A stretch of DNA of 64,000 nucleotides from DASSUW01 sp963774155. GTDB taxonomy: Bacteria > Actinomycetota > Thermoleophilia > Solirubrobacterales > Solirubrobacteraceae. This document shows positions 1-8,178 of this stretch, piece after piece (position 1 is the first letter of the stretch; the number at the start of each line of letters is the position of its first letter). The DNA is taken from positions 310,001 through 374,000 of the forward strand of contig CAVZDW010000008.1 in NCBI GenBank assembly GCA_963774155.1, given 5' to 3'. The notes beneath the pieces were generated by a model, which saw only the letters and a list, made by a program, of their open reading frames with translations, was not told the origin of the DNA and did no database searches. The translations under genes and the position numbers were made by a program.

Positions 1-1
1 C

Positions 2-64
2 CGCGACGGCCGCTGGGCCGGCACCGACAAGATCGAGTGCGGGTTGCACCTGCCGGCGTCCTGA
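2..64 (+). CDS. cysH: Phosphoadenylyl/adenylyl-sulfate reductase, C-terminal end (partial)
   Basis: Only the last 20 codons are in the window. They read GRWAGTDKIECGLH followed by six residues and a TGA. The ECGLH motif carries the conserved catalytic cysteine at the C-terminus of thioredoxin- or glutathione-dependent PAPS/APS reductases, which reduce activated sulfate to sulfite in the cytoplasm. The TGA overlaps the ATG of the next gene (ATGA), and cysD, cysN and cysC follow, which supports the call. APS versus PAPS specificity cannot be decided from this fragment. Confidence 0.8.
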   Translation, partial: RDGRWAGTDKIECGLHLPAS

Positions 65-945
65 TGGATCCGGCGACGATCCTCTTCGGCCTCGGGGTGG
101 GCATCCTCGTGGGCGTGACGGGCATGGGCGGCGGGTCGCTGATGACGCCGCTGCTGATCCTCGTCGTCGGCGTCAAGCCGGTCGTGGCGGTGGGCACGGA
201 CCTCGCCTACGCGGCGATCACCAAGACGGTCGGCGGCTGGCGGCACTTCACCAAGGGCACGGTCTTCCCGCGCATGGCCTTCTGGCTCGCCGTCGGCTCG
301 TGCCCGGCCGCGCTGGTCGGCGTCTGGCTGCTCGACCGGCTGCGCCACGCGTGGGGCGACGACTTCGACACGTTCATGCTCCTGGCCATCGGGGGCACGC
401 TGCTGCTCACGGGGGCGCTCGTGCTGCTGCGCGCGCTGGTGCTCGTCGACATGGCGGCGCGCGAGCGGGGGGCGTTCCGGATGCAGACCCGCCACAAGGT
501 CGCGGCCGTCGCGCTCGGTGCGTCGATCGGCTTCGTGCTCGGGATCACGTCCGCGGGCTCGGGCACGCTGATCGCCATCGGCCTGATCCTCGGCTTCAGG
601 CTGAGCCCGCACCGGGTCGTGGGCACGGACGTCGCGCACGCCGCCGTGCTCCTCTGGGTGGCCGCGCTCGCGCACCTGGTCTCCGGCAACATCGACTTCG
701 GGCTGGCCGGCACGCTGCTGATCGGCTCGATCCCCGGCGTGTGGCTCGGCGCCAACCTGGCGACCAAGATGCCGCAGGACCTGTTGCGCGGCGCCCTTGG
801 CGTCGTCCTGTTGGCCTCCGGCCTCGGGCTGCTGAGCAAGGCCGGGCTCGAGCTGCCCGCGTTCGTGCTGGTCGGCGTGCCGATCATCCTCGCGGTCGCC
901 GTGTTCCTGCTGCTGCGGCGCCGGACCCCGGTGCCCGTCTCGTGA
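64..945 (+). CDS. TSUP (TauE/SafE) family membrane permease
   Basis: 293-residue polytopic membrane protein. The N-terminus has the glycine-rich GxGxGxxxGxTGMGGGS pattern typical of the TSUP/DUF81 family, repeated more weakly in the second half (GITSAGSG), consistent with two related membrane halves and about eight helices. Family members move sulfite, sulfate or sulfonates. Its place between cysH and cysD, with 3-4 nt overlaps on both sides, suggests sulfate import or sulfite export for this pathway. The ATG at 64 is chosen because it overlaps the cysH stop; an in-frame GTG at 37 would lie inside cysH. Confidence 0.85.
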   Translation: MDPATILFGLGVGILVGVTGMGGGSLMTPLLILVVGVKPVVAVGTDLAYAAITKTVGGWRHFTKGTVFPRMAFWLAVGSCPAALVGVWLLDRLRHAWGDDFDTFMLLAIGGTLLLTGALVLLRALVLVDMAARERGAFRMQTRHKVAAVALGASIGFVLGITSAGSGTLIAIGLILGFRLSPHRVVGTDVAHAAVLLWVAALAHLVSGNIDFGLAGTLLIGSIPGVWLGANLATKMPQDLLRGALGVVLLASGLGLLSKAGLELPAFVLVGVPIILAVAVFLLLRRRTPVPVS

Positions 946-1820
946 GCGCCGCCACCGCCACCCACCTGCAGGTCCTCGAGGCCGAGGCGATCCACGTGAT
1001 CCGCGAGGTCGCCGCCGAGCTCGAGCGGCCCGTGCTGCTGTTCTCCGGCGGCAAGGACTCGATCGTGCTCCTCCGGCTGGCCGAGAAGGCGTTCCAGCCG
1101 GCCGAGCTGCCGTTCGGCGTCATGCACGTCGACACCGGCCACAACTTCCCCGAGGCGATCGAGTTCCGCGACCGCCGCGTGCCCGGCGTGCTCGTCGCCT
1201 CCGTGCAGGAGTCGATCGACCGCGGGCGCGTGCGGGACGAGCCCTCGCGCAACCGGCTCCAGACCACGACGCTGCTCGACGCGATCGAGGAGCACCGGTT
1301 CGACGCCGCGTTCGGCGGCGCCCGGCGCGACGAGGAGCGCGCCCGCGCGAAGGAGCGGATCTTCTCCTTCCGCGACGACTTCGGCCAGTGGGACCCGCGG
1401 CGCCAGCGGCCCGAGCTCTGGAACCTCTACAACGGCCGCGTCCGCCCGGGCGAGCACGTGCGCGTGTTCCCGATCTCGAACTGGACGGAGCTCGACGTGT
1501 GGGAGTACATCCGCACCGAGGAGCTGGAGATCCCTTCGATCTACTTCGCCCACGAGCGCGAGGTGTTCGAGCGCGACGGGATGCTCTACGCGGCGTGTGA
1601 GTTCCTCCCGCACGACGAGCCCTCGTTCACCGCGTCGGTGCGCTACCGCACGGTGGGGGACATGACGTGCACGGGCGCCGTCCGTTCCGACGCGGCCACG
1701 CTCGACGACGTGATCGCCGAGATCGCCGCCACGCGGATCACCGAGCGCGGCGAGACGCGCGCCGACGACCGCACGAGCGAGGCCGCGATGGAGGACCGCA
1801 AGCGCGAGGGCTACTTCTGA
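942..1820 (+). CDS. cysD: Sulfate adenylyltransferase subunit 2
   Basis: 292-residue cytoplasmic protein of the ATP pyrophosphatase family. With CysN it makes adenylyl sulfate from ATP and sulfate. The PP-loop SGGKDSIVLLRL lies near residues 32-43, and the family blocks HVDTGHNFPE and GGARRDEERARAKER follow. The C-terminus ends in a typical KREGYF. The GTG start at 942 overlaps the permease stop as GTGA; the stop at 1820 overlaps the cysN ATG by one base, so the two subunits are probably translationally coupled. Length matches the family. Confidence 0.96.
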   Translation: MSAATATHLQVLEAEAIHVIREVAAELERPVLLFSGGKDSIVLLRLAEKAFQPAELPFGVMHVDTGHNFPEAIEFRDRRVPGVLVASVQESIDRGRVRDEPSRNRLQTTTLLDAIEEHRFDAAFGGARRDEERARAKERIFSFRDDFGQWDPRRQRPELWNLYNGRVRPGEHVRVFPISNWTELDVWEYIRTEELEIPSIYFAHEREVFERDGMLYAACEFLPHDEPSFTASVRYRTVGDMTCTGAVRSDAATLDDVIAEIAATRITERGETRADDRTSEAAMEDRKREGYF

Positions 1821-3055
1821 TGGCGACCGAGACGATCGCCGTCGGCGCGCCGCAGCTCCTGCGCTTCGCCACCGCCGGCTCGGTGGACGACGGCAAGTCC
1901 ACGCTCATCGGCCGGCTGCTCTACGACTCGAAGTCGCTGATGGCCGACCAGGTGGCCGAGGCCGAGGTCGACCTCGCGCGGCTGACCGACGGCCTGCGCG
2001 CCGAGCGCGAGCAGGGCATCACGATCGACGTCGCGTACCGGCACTTCTCGACGCCGCGGCGGCGCTTCATCATCGCCGACACGCCGGGCCACGCCCAGTA
2101 CACGCGCAACATGGTCACCGGCGCTTCGACCGCCGACGTCGCGGTCGTGCTCGTCGACGCACGCGAGGGCCTGCTCACCCAGAGCCGTCGCCACGCGGCC
2201 GTCGCCGGCCTGCTCGGGATCCCGCGCGTCGTGCTGGCCGTCAACAAGATGGACCTCGTCGACTATGACGCCGACGCCTTCCGCGCCATCTGCGCCGACT
2301 TCCGATCCTGGGCGGCGCGGCTGAAGTTCGAGGAGATCGCCTGCATCCCGATCTCGGCGCTGAAGGGCGACAACGTGGTCGACCGCTCGGAGCCGATGGA
2401 CTGGTACCGGGGCCCGACGCTGCTGCAGTTCCTGGAGACCGCGCCGGTCGCCGCGGGCCTGGCCGAGGCCCCGCTGCGCTTCCCGGTCCAGTACGTCATC
2501 CGCGTCTCCGAGCACCGCGCGTACGCCGGCCAGCTTGCGGGCGGCACGGTGCGGCCCGGCGACGAGGTCGTCGTCCTGCCCGGCGGCCTCACCACCCGCG
2601 TGACCGCCGTCGACGGCCCGGCCGGGCCGCTCGACGAGGCCGGCGCGCCACTGTCGGTCACGCTGACGCTGGAGGATGAGATCGACGTCGGGCGCGGAGC
2701 GCTGATCGCGGCCGCCGCCGCGCCGCCGGCCGCAACGCGCGACGTGGTGGCGACGGTGTGCTGGCTCGGCGAGTCGCCCGGGCGCACCGGCGGCCGGTAC
2801 CTGCTCAAGCACACCGCGCGCACCGAGCGCGCCCGGCTCGAGGTCGTGCACGAGACGCTCGACGTCGCCACGCTCGGCCACCGGCCGGGCGGCGACTCGC
2901 TCGGGCTCAACGACATCGCGCGCGTCTCGCTGCGCTGCGCTTCGGAGCTCGTCTTCGACCCGTACTCCGAGAACCGCACGACGGGCGCCTTCATCCTCAT
3001 CGACGAGACCACCAACGACACCGTGGGAGCGGGGATGATCGCCGATGCCGTCTGA
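1820..3055 (+). CDS. cysN: Sulfate adenylyltransferase subunit 1 (GTPase)
   Basis: 411-residue EF-Tu-like GTPase that couples GTP hydrolysis to APS synthesis by CysD. G1 is SVDDGKST, the switch region contains REQGITIDVAYR, G3 is DTPGHAQYTRNM and G4 is NKMD; beta-barrel domains follow from about residue 230. In many mycobacteria CysN is fused to the APS kinase. Here the kinase is a separate gene overlapping by 11 nt. The start is the ATG sharing one base with the cysD stop. Confidence 0.96.
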   Translation: MATETIAVGAPQLLRFATAGSVDDGKSTLIGRLLYDSKSLMADQVAEAEVDLARLTDGLRAEREQGITIDVAYRHFSTPRRRFIIADTPGHAQYTRNMVTGASTADVAVVLVDAREGLLTQSRRHAAVAGLLGIPRVVLAVNKMDLVDYDADAFRAICADFRSWAARLKFEEIACIPISALKGDNVVDRSEPMDWYRGPTLLQFLETAPVAAGLAEAPLRFPVQYVIRVSEHRAYAGQLAGGTVRPGDEVVVLPGGLTTRVTAVDGPAGPLDEAGAPLSVTLTLEDEIDVGRGALIAAAAAPPAATRDVVATVCWLGESPGRTGGRYLLKHTARTERARLEVVHETLDVATLGHRPGGDSLGLNDIARVSLRCASELVFDPYSENRTTGAFILIDETTNDTVGAGMIADAV

Positions 3056-3647
3056 GCCGCAGCGCTCGTCCAACGTCGTCTGGCAGCGCGGGCTGCTCGA
3101 CCGCGCGCAGCGCTGGGCCGCGCTCGGCCACAGCGGCGCCACGGTCTGGTTCACCGGCCTGCCCGCTTCAGGCAAGTCGACGATCGCCGCCGAGGTCGAG
3201 GCGCGCCTCCTGGCCGAAGGGCGCAGCGCGTTCATCCTCGACGGCGACAACCTGCGCCACGGGCTCAACGGCGACCTCGGCTTCTCGGCCGAGGACCGCG
3301 CCGAGAACGTCCGGCGGACCGGGGAGGTGGCGGCGCTGCTCGCCGACGCGGGGGTGACCGTCCTCGTGGCCCTGGTCTCGCCCTACCGCGCGGACCGCGC
3401 CACCGCCCGGTCGATCTCCGAGGGCCGCGGGCTCCCGTTCCTCGAGATCCACGTGGCCACCACGCTGGAGGAGTGCGAGCGGCGTGACCCGAAGGGGCTG
3501 TACGCCCGGGCGCGGGCCGGCGACCTGCAGCACATGACCGGCATCGACGACCCGTACGAGCCGCCCGAGGCGGCCGAGGTCGTCGTGGGCGGCGGCGAGG
3601 CGGTCGGCGAGGCCGTCGAGGCCGTCCTGGCCGCGCTACCGCGCTAG
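3045..3647 (+). CDS. cysC: Adenylyl-sulfate kinase
   Basis: 200-residue P-loop kinase that phosphorylates APS to PAPS. The Walker A GLPASGKST is near residue 40, and the substrate-binding block DGDNLRHGLNGDLGF follows near residues 65-80. The C-terminal YARARAGDLQHMTGIDDPYEPP block is also typical. It is the last gene of the sulfate operon and overlaps cysN by 11 nt. Its stop overlaps the end of the convergent secreted-protein gene by 12 nt. Confidence 0.95.
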   Translation: MPSEPQRSSNVVWQRGLLDRAQRWAALGHSGATVWFTGLPASGKSTIAAEVEARLLAEGRSAFILDGDNLRHGLNGDLGFSAEDRAENVRRTGEVAALLADAGVTVLVALVSPYRADRATARSISEGRGLPFLEIHVATTLEECERRDPKGLYARARAGDLQHMTGIDDPYEPPEAAEVVVGGGEAVGEAVEAVLAALPR

Positions 3648-5681
3648 CAGCTGCGCGGTCTCGAGCGAAGCGGCCGGGGAGATCCGGACCGAGAAGCGCA
3701 CCGGCCGCTTGCGGCGCAGCTCGTCGGTGAGCCGGATCGAGAGGGTCGGCCCCGGGTCGGGCGCCGACGGCTGGCGATCGGTGACGATGAGCGAGGCGGT
3801 GGCGCCGTTGACGCGATCGAGCGGCTCGACGAGGTAGCCCGAGGTCTTGCTCTTCACCCAGAACGCCATCACGCCCTGGACGGGCCGCTCGGCGGCGAGC
3901 GGCACGGCGGTACCGTCGCGCAGCAGCGCCCACACGCCGGCGTCGGCGCCGCCGGTGCTGGGGAAGAGCGCCTCGGCGCTGCGCCGGCGCTTGGTGGTGT
4001 TCTCGATCCGCCAGGCGCCGACGATCGCGTTGCGGCGGAACGTGTAGGTCGCCTGGGCCTCCACGCCCTCGGCCGCGGTCTTGCCGGTCACGCTGAGGAC
4101 GTCGAAGGGTCCCGCGAAGGGGCGCAGCACCGAGCCCGCGCTGCCGACGCCGGCGGGCGCCCGCAGGAGCCGCAGCGGCGGCTTGGTGCGGCGCTTGCTC
4201 GCCGGCCGCGCCGTGGCCAGGCGGATCTGGCCGCGCCGGTTGCGGACCACGACCCCGAAGGCGGACGGGACGCGTGCGCCGAGCGTGGCGGCGACCTCCT
4301 GGCGGTCGTCATAGAGCCGCGCGAGGTCGATGCCCCCGTACGGGTACGCGCCGTTCGTCACGGCCGTGATCGCCGTGTTGTAGCGGGGCGTGGTGACGGC
4401 CAGCCGGCCCACGGCGGGGTCGAACGAGTAGAGGGGCGGTGGCTCGGCGCCCTCGCGCTCCGGCAGCCCGGCGGCGACGGCGCGCGCCGCGTTGGCGGCC
4501 ATCCGCGACGCGGCGAAGATCGCCTGCTTGTTGGACTGCGGGTGGGGCTTGAGGTCGTAGAAGAGGCCGGGGGCGACGCCGTCGCCGTCCTCCGGGAGCT
4601 TGCGCTCGTAGAGCTCGAAGCCGCGCTCGAGCAGGTACTTGGCCCAGCGCGCCTCGGCGCGCGAGGGCGACAGGCGGCCGCCCTGGGCGATGGCGATCAG
4701 CGCCTGCTGGGAGAGCGCGAACTTCTTCATCTGGTGCCAGCGCTTGAAGCTGAAGCCCGTGTCCCAGTTCATGTAGCCGCTGTGCGTCCAGTAGCCGGCG
4801 AGCACGCGCCGCAGCCAGCGCCGCAGGAGCGTCTCGTCCGCGGCCGCGAGCGGCCGCATGCCGCGCGCGACGGCGAAGTCGTAGAAGCGCGCGACGGAGG
4901 CGACGATGTTCGCGTACTCGGCCGACTCGACGTTGAGCTTGGAGCCCGTGCCGGCGTGGGGCAGGTAGTGGAACTGCATCCCCGGTCCGAGCGATCCGGC
5001 GGTGTCGGGCGCCGGGTTGCGGATGCTGCTCACGAACGAGAGCAGCTGGCCGCGCAGGTCGCGCTGCAGCCAGATCGGGTCGCCGGTCGCCAGCGCGGCG
5101 GCGTTGTAGACCTCGGCGTACCAGTTGATCTGGTTCAGGCGCAGGGTCGGATAGCGCCAGTACGGCCCGTCGGCCACGCGCCGCAGGCGGTCCTGCATCA
5201 GGCCCTGGATCGCGGGGTCGATCCCCAGCGCGTCGCGCGCGGCCCAGGCGTAGGCCAGCGCGTCGGTCACCTCGCCGTCGACGACGAGGTGCTGGGCCGT
5301 GTTCGCGTCGCTCATCGAGGCGACCCAGCCCGGGACGTGCGGCTGGCTGCCCGGGGGCGGCGCGGGAACGCTCTCGACGAGCGGCGGCGAGCCCATGAGC
5401 TGGGCGACGATGCTGCGCGCCCGGGCGTCCTGCCGCGAAGCGCCCTCGTGGCCGCGGAGCGCCGCCACCGAGTGCAGGAGCAGCAGGTTCGCGTTCATCA
5501 TCGTGTCGACCGACGGGGAGCCCGGGCGGTAGCGGCCGAGCTCGGCGTTCCACGAGTCGTCCAGCCGCCGCGAGACCTTGTCCGCGAAGTCCCAGTAGCC
5601 GGACTCGTCCCACGCGTGCGCCGTCGCGGGCAGGCAGCCGAGAACGGCGCCGGCCAGCAGGCCGGCCAGCGCTCGCCTCAT
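3636..5681 (-). CDS. Large secreted protein of unknown function
   Basis: 681 residues. Residues 1-23 form a signal peptide ending in ATAHA before WDES; the VLGC inside it is only a poor lipobox. The region of about residues 24-420 is rich in helices with aromatic and Asp/His residues (for example WYAEVYNAAALATGD and MNWDTGFSFKRWHQMKKFALSQQA), reminiscent of alpha/alpha-toroid polysaccharide lyases or hydrolases. The C-terminal third looks beta-rich. I cannot name a family with confidence. The ATG shares one base with the stop of the upstream glycosyltransferase (TAATG), so they form an operon and the protein probably acts on an extracellular glycan. Confidence 0.7.
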   Translation of the reverse strand: MRRALAGLLAGAVLGCLPATAHAWDESGYWDFADKVSRRLDDSWNAELGRYRPGSPSVDTMMNANLLLLHSVAALRGHEGASRQDARARSIVAQLMGSPPLVESVPAPPPGSQPHVPGWVASMSDANTAQHLVVDGEVTDALAYAWAARDALGIDPAIQGLMQDRLRRVADGPYWRYPTLRLNQINWYAEVYNAAALATGDPIWLQRDLRGQLLSFVSSIRNPAPDTAGSLGPGMQFHYLPHAGTGSKLNVESAEYANIVASVARFYDFAVARGMRPLAAADETLLRRWLRRVLAGYWTHSGYMNWDTGFSFKRWHQMKKFALSQQALIAIAQGGRLSPSRAEARWAKYLLERGFELYERKLPEDGDGVAPGLFYDLKPHPQSNKQAIFAASRMAANAARAVAAGLPEREGAEPPPLYSFDPAVGRLAVTTPRYNTAITAVTNGAYPYGGIDLARLYDDRQEVAATLGARVPSAFGVVVRNRRGQIRLATARPASKRRTKPPLRLLRAPAGVGSAGSVLRPFAGPFDVLSVTGKTAAEGVEAQATYTFRRNAIVGAWRIENTTKRRRSAEALFPSTGGADAGVWALLRDGTAVPLAAERPVQGVMAFWVKSKTSGYLVEPLDRVNGATASLIVTDRQPSAPDPGPTLSIRLTDELRRKRPVRFSVRISPAASLETAQLLAR

Positions 5682-6721
5682 TACCTCAGCCAGGTGCGCA
5701 TGATCGCGTTCGTGAAGCCGAGGCCGTAGCGCAGCACGGCGGGCTTCTTCGAGTGCCCGTGGAGGCGACGATCGACGGTGACCGCGACCTCGGTGGCCGG
5801 GATCCCGCGCTTGATCGCCTCGATCATGAACTCGGAGGTGTGGAACTGCTCCTGGCGCAGGACGAGCTGGGGGAGGACGGCGGCGCGCACCGCGCGGTAG
5901 CCGTTCGAGCAGTCGGAGACCCGCGTGCGGGTGATGGCCGAGACGAGCCGGTTGAAGAAGACGATCCCCATCTCGCGCGCGAAGTGGTTGGGCTCGGCGT
6001 GGCCGAGCACGCGCGAGCCGTGCGCCATGTCGACCGTTCCGTCGGCCACCGGGCCGACGAGCCGCTCCATCTCCTCGGGCCGGTGCTGGCCGTCGGCGTC
6101 GAGCGTGACGACGATGCGGGCCTTGGAGTCGACCATGAGCCGGTAGCCGGTGCGCAGCGCGGCGCCGCCGCCGAGGTTGGTCACGTGCCGGGCCACGGCA
6201 GCCCCGTGCTCGCGGGCGATGTCGCCCGTCCGGTCGCGCGATCCGTCGTCCATCACCAGCACCGCCGTCTCCAACCCGCAGACCGTCGCGGGGATGCGGG
6301 GGAGGACGGAGCCGATGTTGTCCTCCTCGTTGTAGGCCGGGATGACGATCGCGACCTTGTCCTCGAACCGCTCCGGGAAGCCCGAGCGGCGGAACTCCTC
6401 CCAGGTGATGCCCTCGAGCGTCGCGGAGAGCTTGCGCTCGATGCGCCCGTTCTGGATGAGCGAGCGCACGGTGAGCAGGAACAGCACGATGACCGCGAAG
6501 ACGGCGAGACCGAGGATGCGCCCGCCGTTGCCGCGCTCGAACGAGAAGAGCTCGAGCAGCGAGTCGAGCAGGTTGGTGCCGGCCACCACGAAGAGGCCGA
6601 GCGCGGACAGCGCGAGCAGCACGACGTCGCCGTTGCGCAGCGTGCGGCGCCGCCACACGGCGAAGCCGAGGAGCGCAGCGCCGAGGGCGAGGCCGACGAT
6701 GCGTAGGGCTGACAGCTCCAA
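5681..6721 (-). CDS. DUF2304-like membrane domain fused to family 2 glycosyltransferase
   Basis: 346 residues. The N-terminal ~100 residues contain three hydrophobic helices and resemble DUF2304, usually a separate small gene beside GT2 enzymes. The remainder is a dolichol-phosphate-mannose-synthase-like GT2 domain: VAIVIPAYNEEDNIG, then VMDDGSRDRT and TLDADGQHRPEEM with the DXD-type metal site. It probably transfers a sugar from a nucleotide donor to a polyprenyl phosphate at the cytoplasmic face of the membrane. It starts with TTG, with a TATCCT hexamer 9 nt upstream. Confidence 0.87.
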   Translation of the reverse strand: MELSALRIVGLALGAALLGFAVWRRRTLRNGDVVLLALSALGLFVVAGTNLLDSLLELFSFERGNGGRILGLAVFAVIVLFLLTVRSLIQNGRIERKLSATLEGITWEEFRRSGFPERFEDKVAIVIPAYNEEDNIGSVLPRIPATVCGLETAVLVMDDGSRDRTGDIAREHGAAVARHVTNLGGGAALRTGYRLMVDSKARIVVTLDADGQHRPEEMERLVGPVADGTVDMAHGSRVLGHAEPNHFAREMGIVFFNRLVSAITRTRVSDCSNGYRAVRAAVLPQLVLRQEQFHTSEFMIEAIKRGIPATEVAVTVDRRLHGHSKKPAVLRYGLGFTNAIMRTWLR

Positions 6722-6730
6722 GGCGCCCGC

Positions 6731-6736
6731 AGGATA
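6731..6736 (-). promoter_or_regulatory. Putative -10 hexamer (TATCCT) of the DUF2304-GT2 operon
   Basis: On the minus strand TATCCT ends 9 nt before the TTG at 6721 and no Shine-Dalgarno sequence intervenes. It fits the short-leader TANNNT pattern seen at many genes in this window. The matching hexamer at 58242-58247 is also 9 nt from its start codon. Confidence 0.45.
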
Positions 6737-6739
6737 GCG

Positions 6740-6759
6740 GCGGTTGCGGCGTCAACCGC
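6740..6759. repeat. Inverted repeat in divergent intergenic region
   Basis: Perfect 7-bp arms GCGGTTG and CAACCGC with a 6-nt loop, lying between the divergent GT2 gene and the first RTX-like gene. It could be an operator for either gene; no regulator can be assigned. Confidence 0.4.
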
Positions 6760-6785
6760 GGCGGCCGGCGGCCGATAACCAGGGT

Positions 6786-7985
6786 ATGAGCCTTTCGAAC
6801 GCGACTCTCCGGCGGGCGGTCGCGTTCGCCTGCGGTGTGCTGATCCTCGTGCCGGCCTCCGCGGCCGGCAAGACGCTCGTCGGCACGCCCGGCAAGGATC
6901 GCCTCCGCGGCGGCCAGAACGGCAACGTCATCAACGGCGACGGCGGCGGCGACTTCCTCTTCGGCGGCGCGGGCGCGGACCGGCTCCTCGGCGAGTGGGG
7001 CGGCGACGATCTCTTCGGCTTCGGCGGCGACGACCACCTCGACGGCAGCTCGGGCGGCGACGTCCTCGACGGCGGGACCGGCAACGACAACCTGCTCGGC
7101 GGCTTCGGCGGCGACCGCATGACCGGCGGCGACGGCGACGACGTGATCGACGGCGGCGCGGCGGGCGACGACGTGGACGGCGGCGCGGGCAACGACACGC
7201 TCTACGGCGGCACGGCCACCGACCGCATCCACGGCGGCCTCGGCGACGACGTCATCCACTCGGTGAGCGGCGGCGACCGGATCGACGCGGGCGACGGCAA
7301 CGACGTCGTCTGGGTCAACAACGGCACGGCGGTCGACACCGTCGACTGCGGCCCCGGCGACGACGTCCTCCACATCAACCCGCTGGCCATGCGCGGGGGC
7401 TTCTCGAACGCCCGGTCGCTGCGCGAGGGCCGGTTCGTCGGATGCGAGCACATCGTCGAGACCGCCCCGATCGTCGATCCCACCGTCGGCGTGAAGATCA
7501 TGACTCCCGACGCGGGCGGCGAGGCGCGCGGAACCGATCTCAACGACAACCTGCTCGGCTCCTACGGCTCCGACGTGATCATCGGCCTGGGCGGCAACGA
7601 CATCATCTGGGCCAACCGCAAGCCGGACGGCCAGAGCCGCGGCGTCGACCGGGTCGACGCCGGCGCCGGCGACGACATCGTCTACGGGGCCTCACGCGGC
7701 GGCACGACCTTCATCGAGGGCGGCGAGGGCAACGACTACCTGCAGGGCGGCGGCGCCACGGCCACCAACACGATCTCCGGCGGAGCGGGCGCCGACACCA
7801 TCCGCCTGACCGGCGCGGGCTCCAACCGCGTCTACGCGGGCGAGGGCGACGACATCGTCTACGGCTACTCCAAGGACGCCGCGAAGGTCGACTGCGGGCC
7901 CGGCGACGACGTGGTCAAGATCGGCTTCAACCGCCGGGTTCGCACGGTGAACTGCGAGCGGGTCTTCAAGCGCTACAAGGGCTGA
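6786..7985 (+). CDS. Secreted RTX/hemolysin-type calcium-binding repeat protein 1
   Basis: 399 residues. A signal peptide (ending near ASAAG, about residue 27) precedes two blocks of glycine/aspartate nonapeptides of the GGxGxDxLx type (about residues 35-180 and 250-380), the calcium-binding parallel beta-roll of RTX proteins. A linker containing DCGPGDDVLHINP with a few cysteines separates the blocks. There is no obvious catalytic domain, so a structural or surface-layer role is the likeliest guess. It is closely similar throughout to the next gene, with a repeat element between them. Confidence 0.85.
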   Translation: MSLSNATLRRAVAFACGVLILVPASAAGKTLVGTPGKDRLRGGQNGNVINGDGGGDFLFGGAGADRLLGEWGGDDLFGFGGDDHLDGSSGGDVLDGGTGNDNLLGGFGGDRMTGGDGDDVIDGGAAGDDVDGGAGNDTLYGGTATDRIHGGLGDDVIHSVSGGDRIDAGDGNDVVWVNNGTAVDTVDCGPGDDVLHINPLAMRGGFSNARSLREGRFVGCEHIVETAPIVDPTVGVKIMTPDAGGEARGTDLNDNLLGSYGSDVIIGLGGNDIIWANRKPDGQSRGVDRVDAGAGDDIVYGASRGGTTFIEGGEGNDYLQGGGATATNTISGGAGADTIRLTGAGSNRVYAGEGDDIVYGYSKDAAKVDCGPGDDVVKIGFNRRVRTVNCERVFKRYKG

Positions 7986-7990
7986 ACGTC

Positions 7991-8130
7991 AACCCCGGCT
8001 GGGTAGGGGAGCTGGGGAGGCCGGCGGGGCCTGTTTTCCACCGAGCGTCCTGCCTAAGGGTCACAGTGTGACCCCTAAGCAGGATTCGAATGCGAAAACC
8101 GGTCGATCCCGCTCCCTCAATGCCGGGGTT
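7991..8130 (+). repeat. Near-palindromic ~140-nt element, copy 1
   Basis: Begins 6 nt after the RTX1 stop codon. The ends AACCCCGGC and GCCGGGGTT are exact inverted complements. Inside, GGGAGC pairs with GCTCCC, a TTTTC with GAAAA, and the tip is a long hairpin of TCCTGC...GGGTCACA against TGTGACCC...GCAGGA. The left arm has several G-runs. Sister copies lie at 29797, 38782 and 58078. The structure suggests a transcribed 3'-UTR hairpin or a REP/MITE-like repeat. Confidence 0.9.
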
Positions 8131-8164
8131 CGTCCCGCAGCCGGTTGACTTTTCCTGACCTGGG

Positions 8165-8170
8165 TACGCT
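8165..8170 (+). promoter_or_regulatory. Putative -10 hexamer (TACGCT) of the second RTX gene
   Basis: TACGCT ends 8 nt before the ATG at 8179, with no Shine-Dalgarno sequence. A TTGACT at 8145-8150 could be a -35, but the 14-nt spacer is short, so I do not rely on it. Confidence 0.4.
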
Positions 8171-8178
8171 TCCGGGCA

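Noticed and set aside
5682..7451. Long minus-strand open frame extending the secreted protein to more than 1200 residues
   Set aside because: The extension is antisense to the RTX gene and runs through the glycosyltransferase in another frame; its composition is the Arg/Ala/Val-rich shadow typical of GC-rich DNA. A signal peptide starts at 5681.
8083..8100. tRNA T-arm-like sequence (GATTCGAATGC) in the repeat element
   Set aside because: No acceptor, anticodon or D-arm can be folded around it, and the flanking bases pair in the long hairpin instead.
7985..8135. Target-site duplication (CGTC on both sides of copy 1)
   Set aside because: The right-hand CGTC is also present in copy 2 and, inverted, in copy 4, so it belongs to the element. 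No consistent duplication is seen in the four copies.
8145..8170. Classical -35/-10 promoter TTGACT...TACGCT before the second RTX gene
   Set aside because: The 14-nt spacer is too short for a normal promoter; only the -10 is kept, as a low-confidence call.
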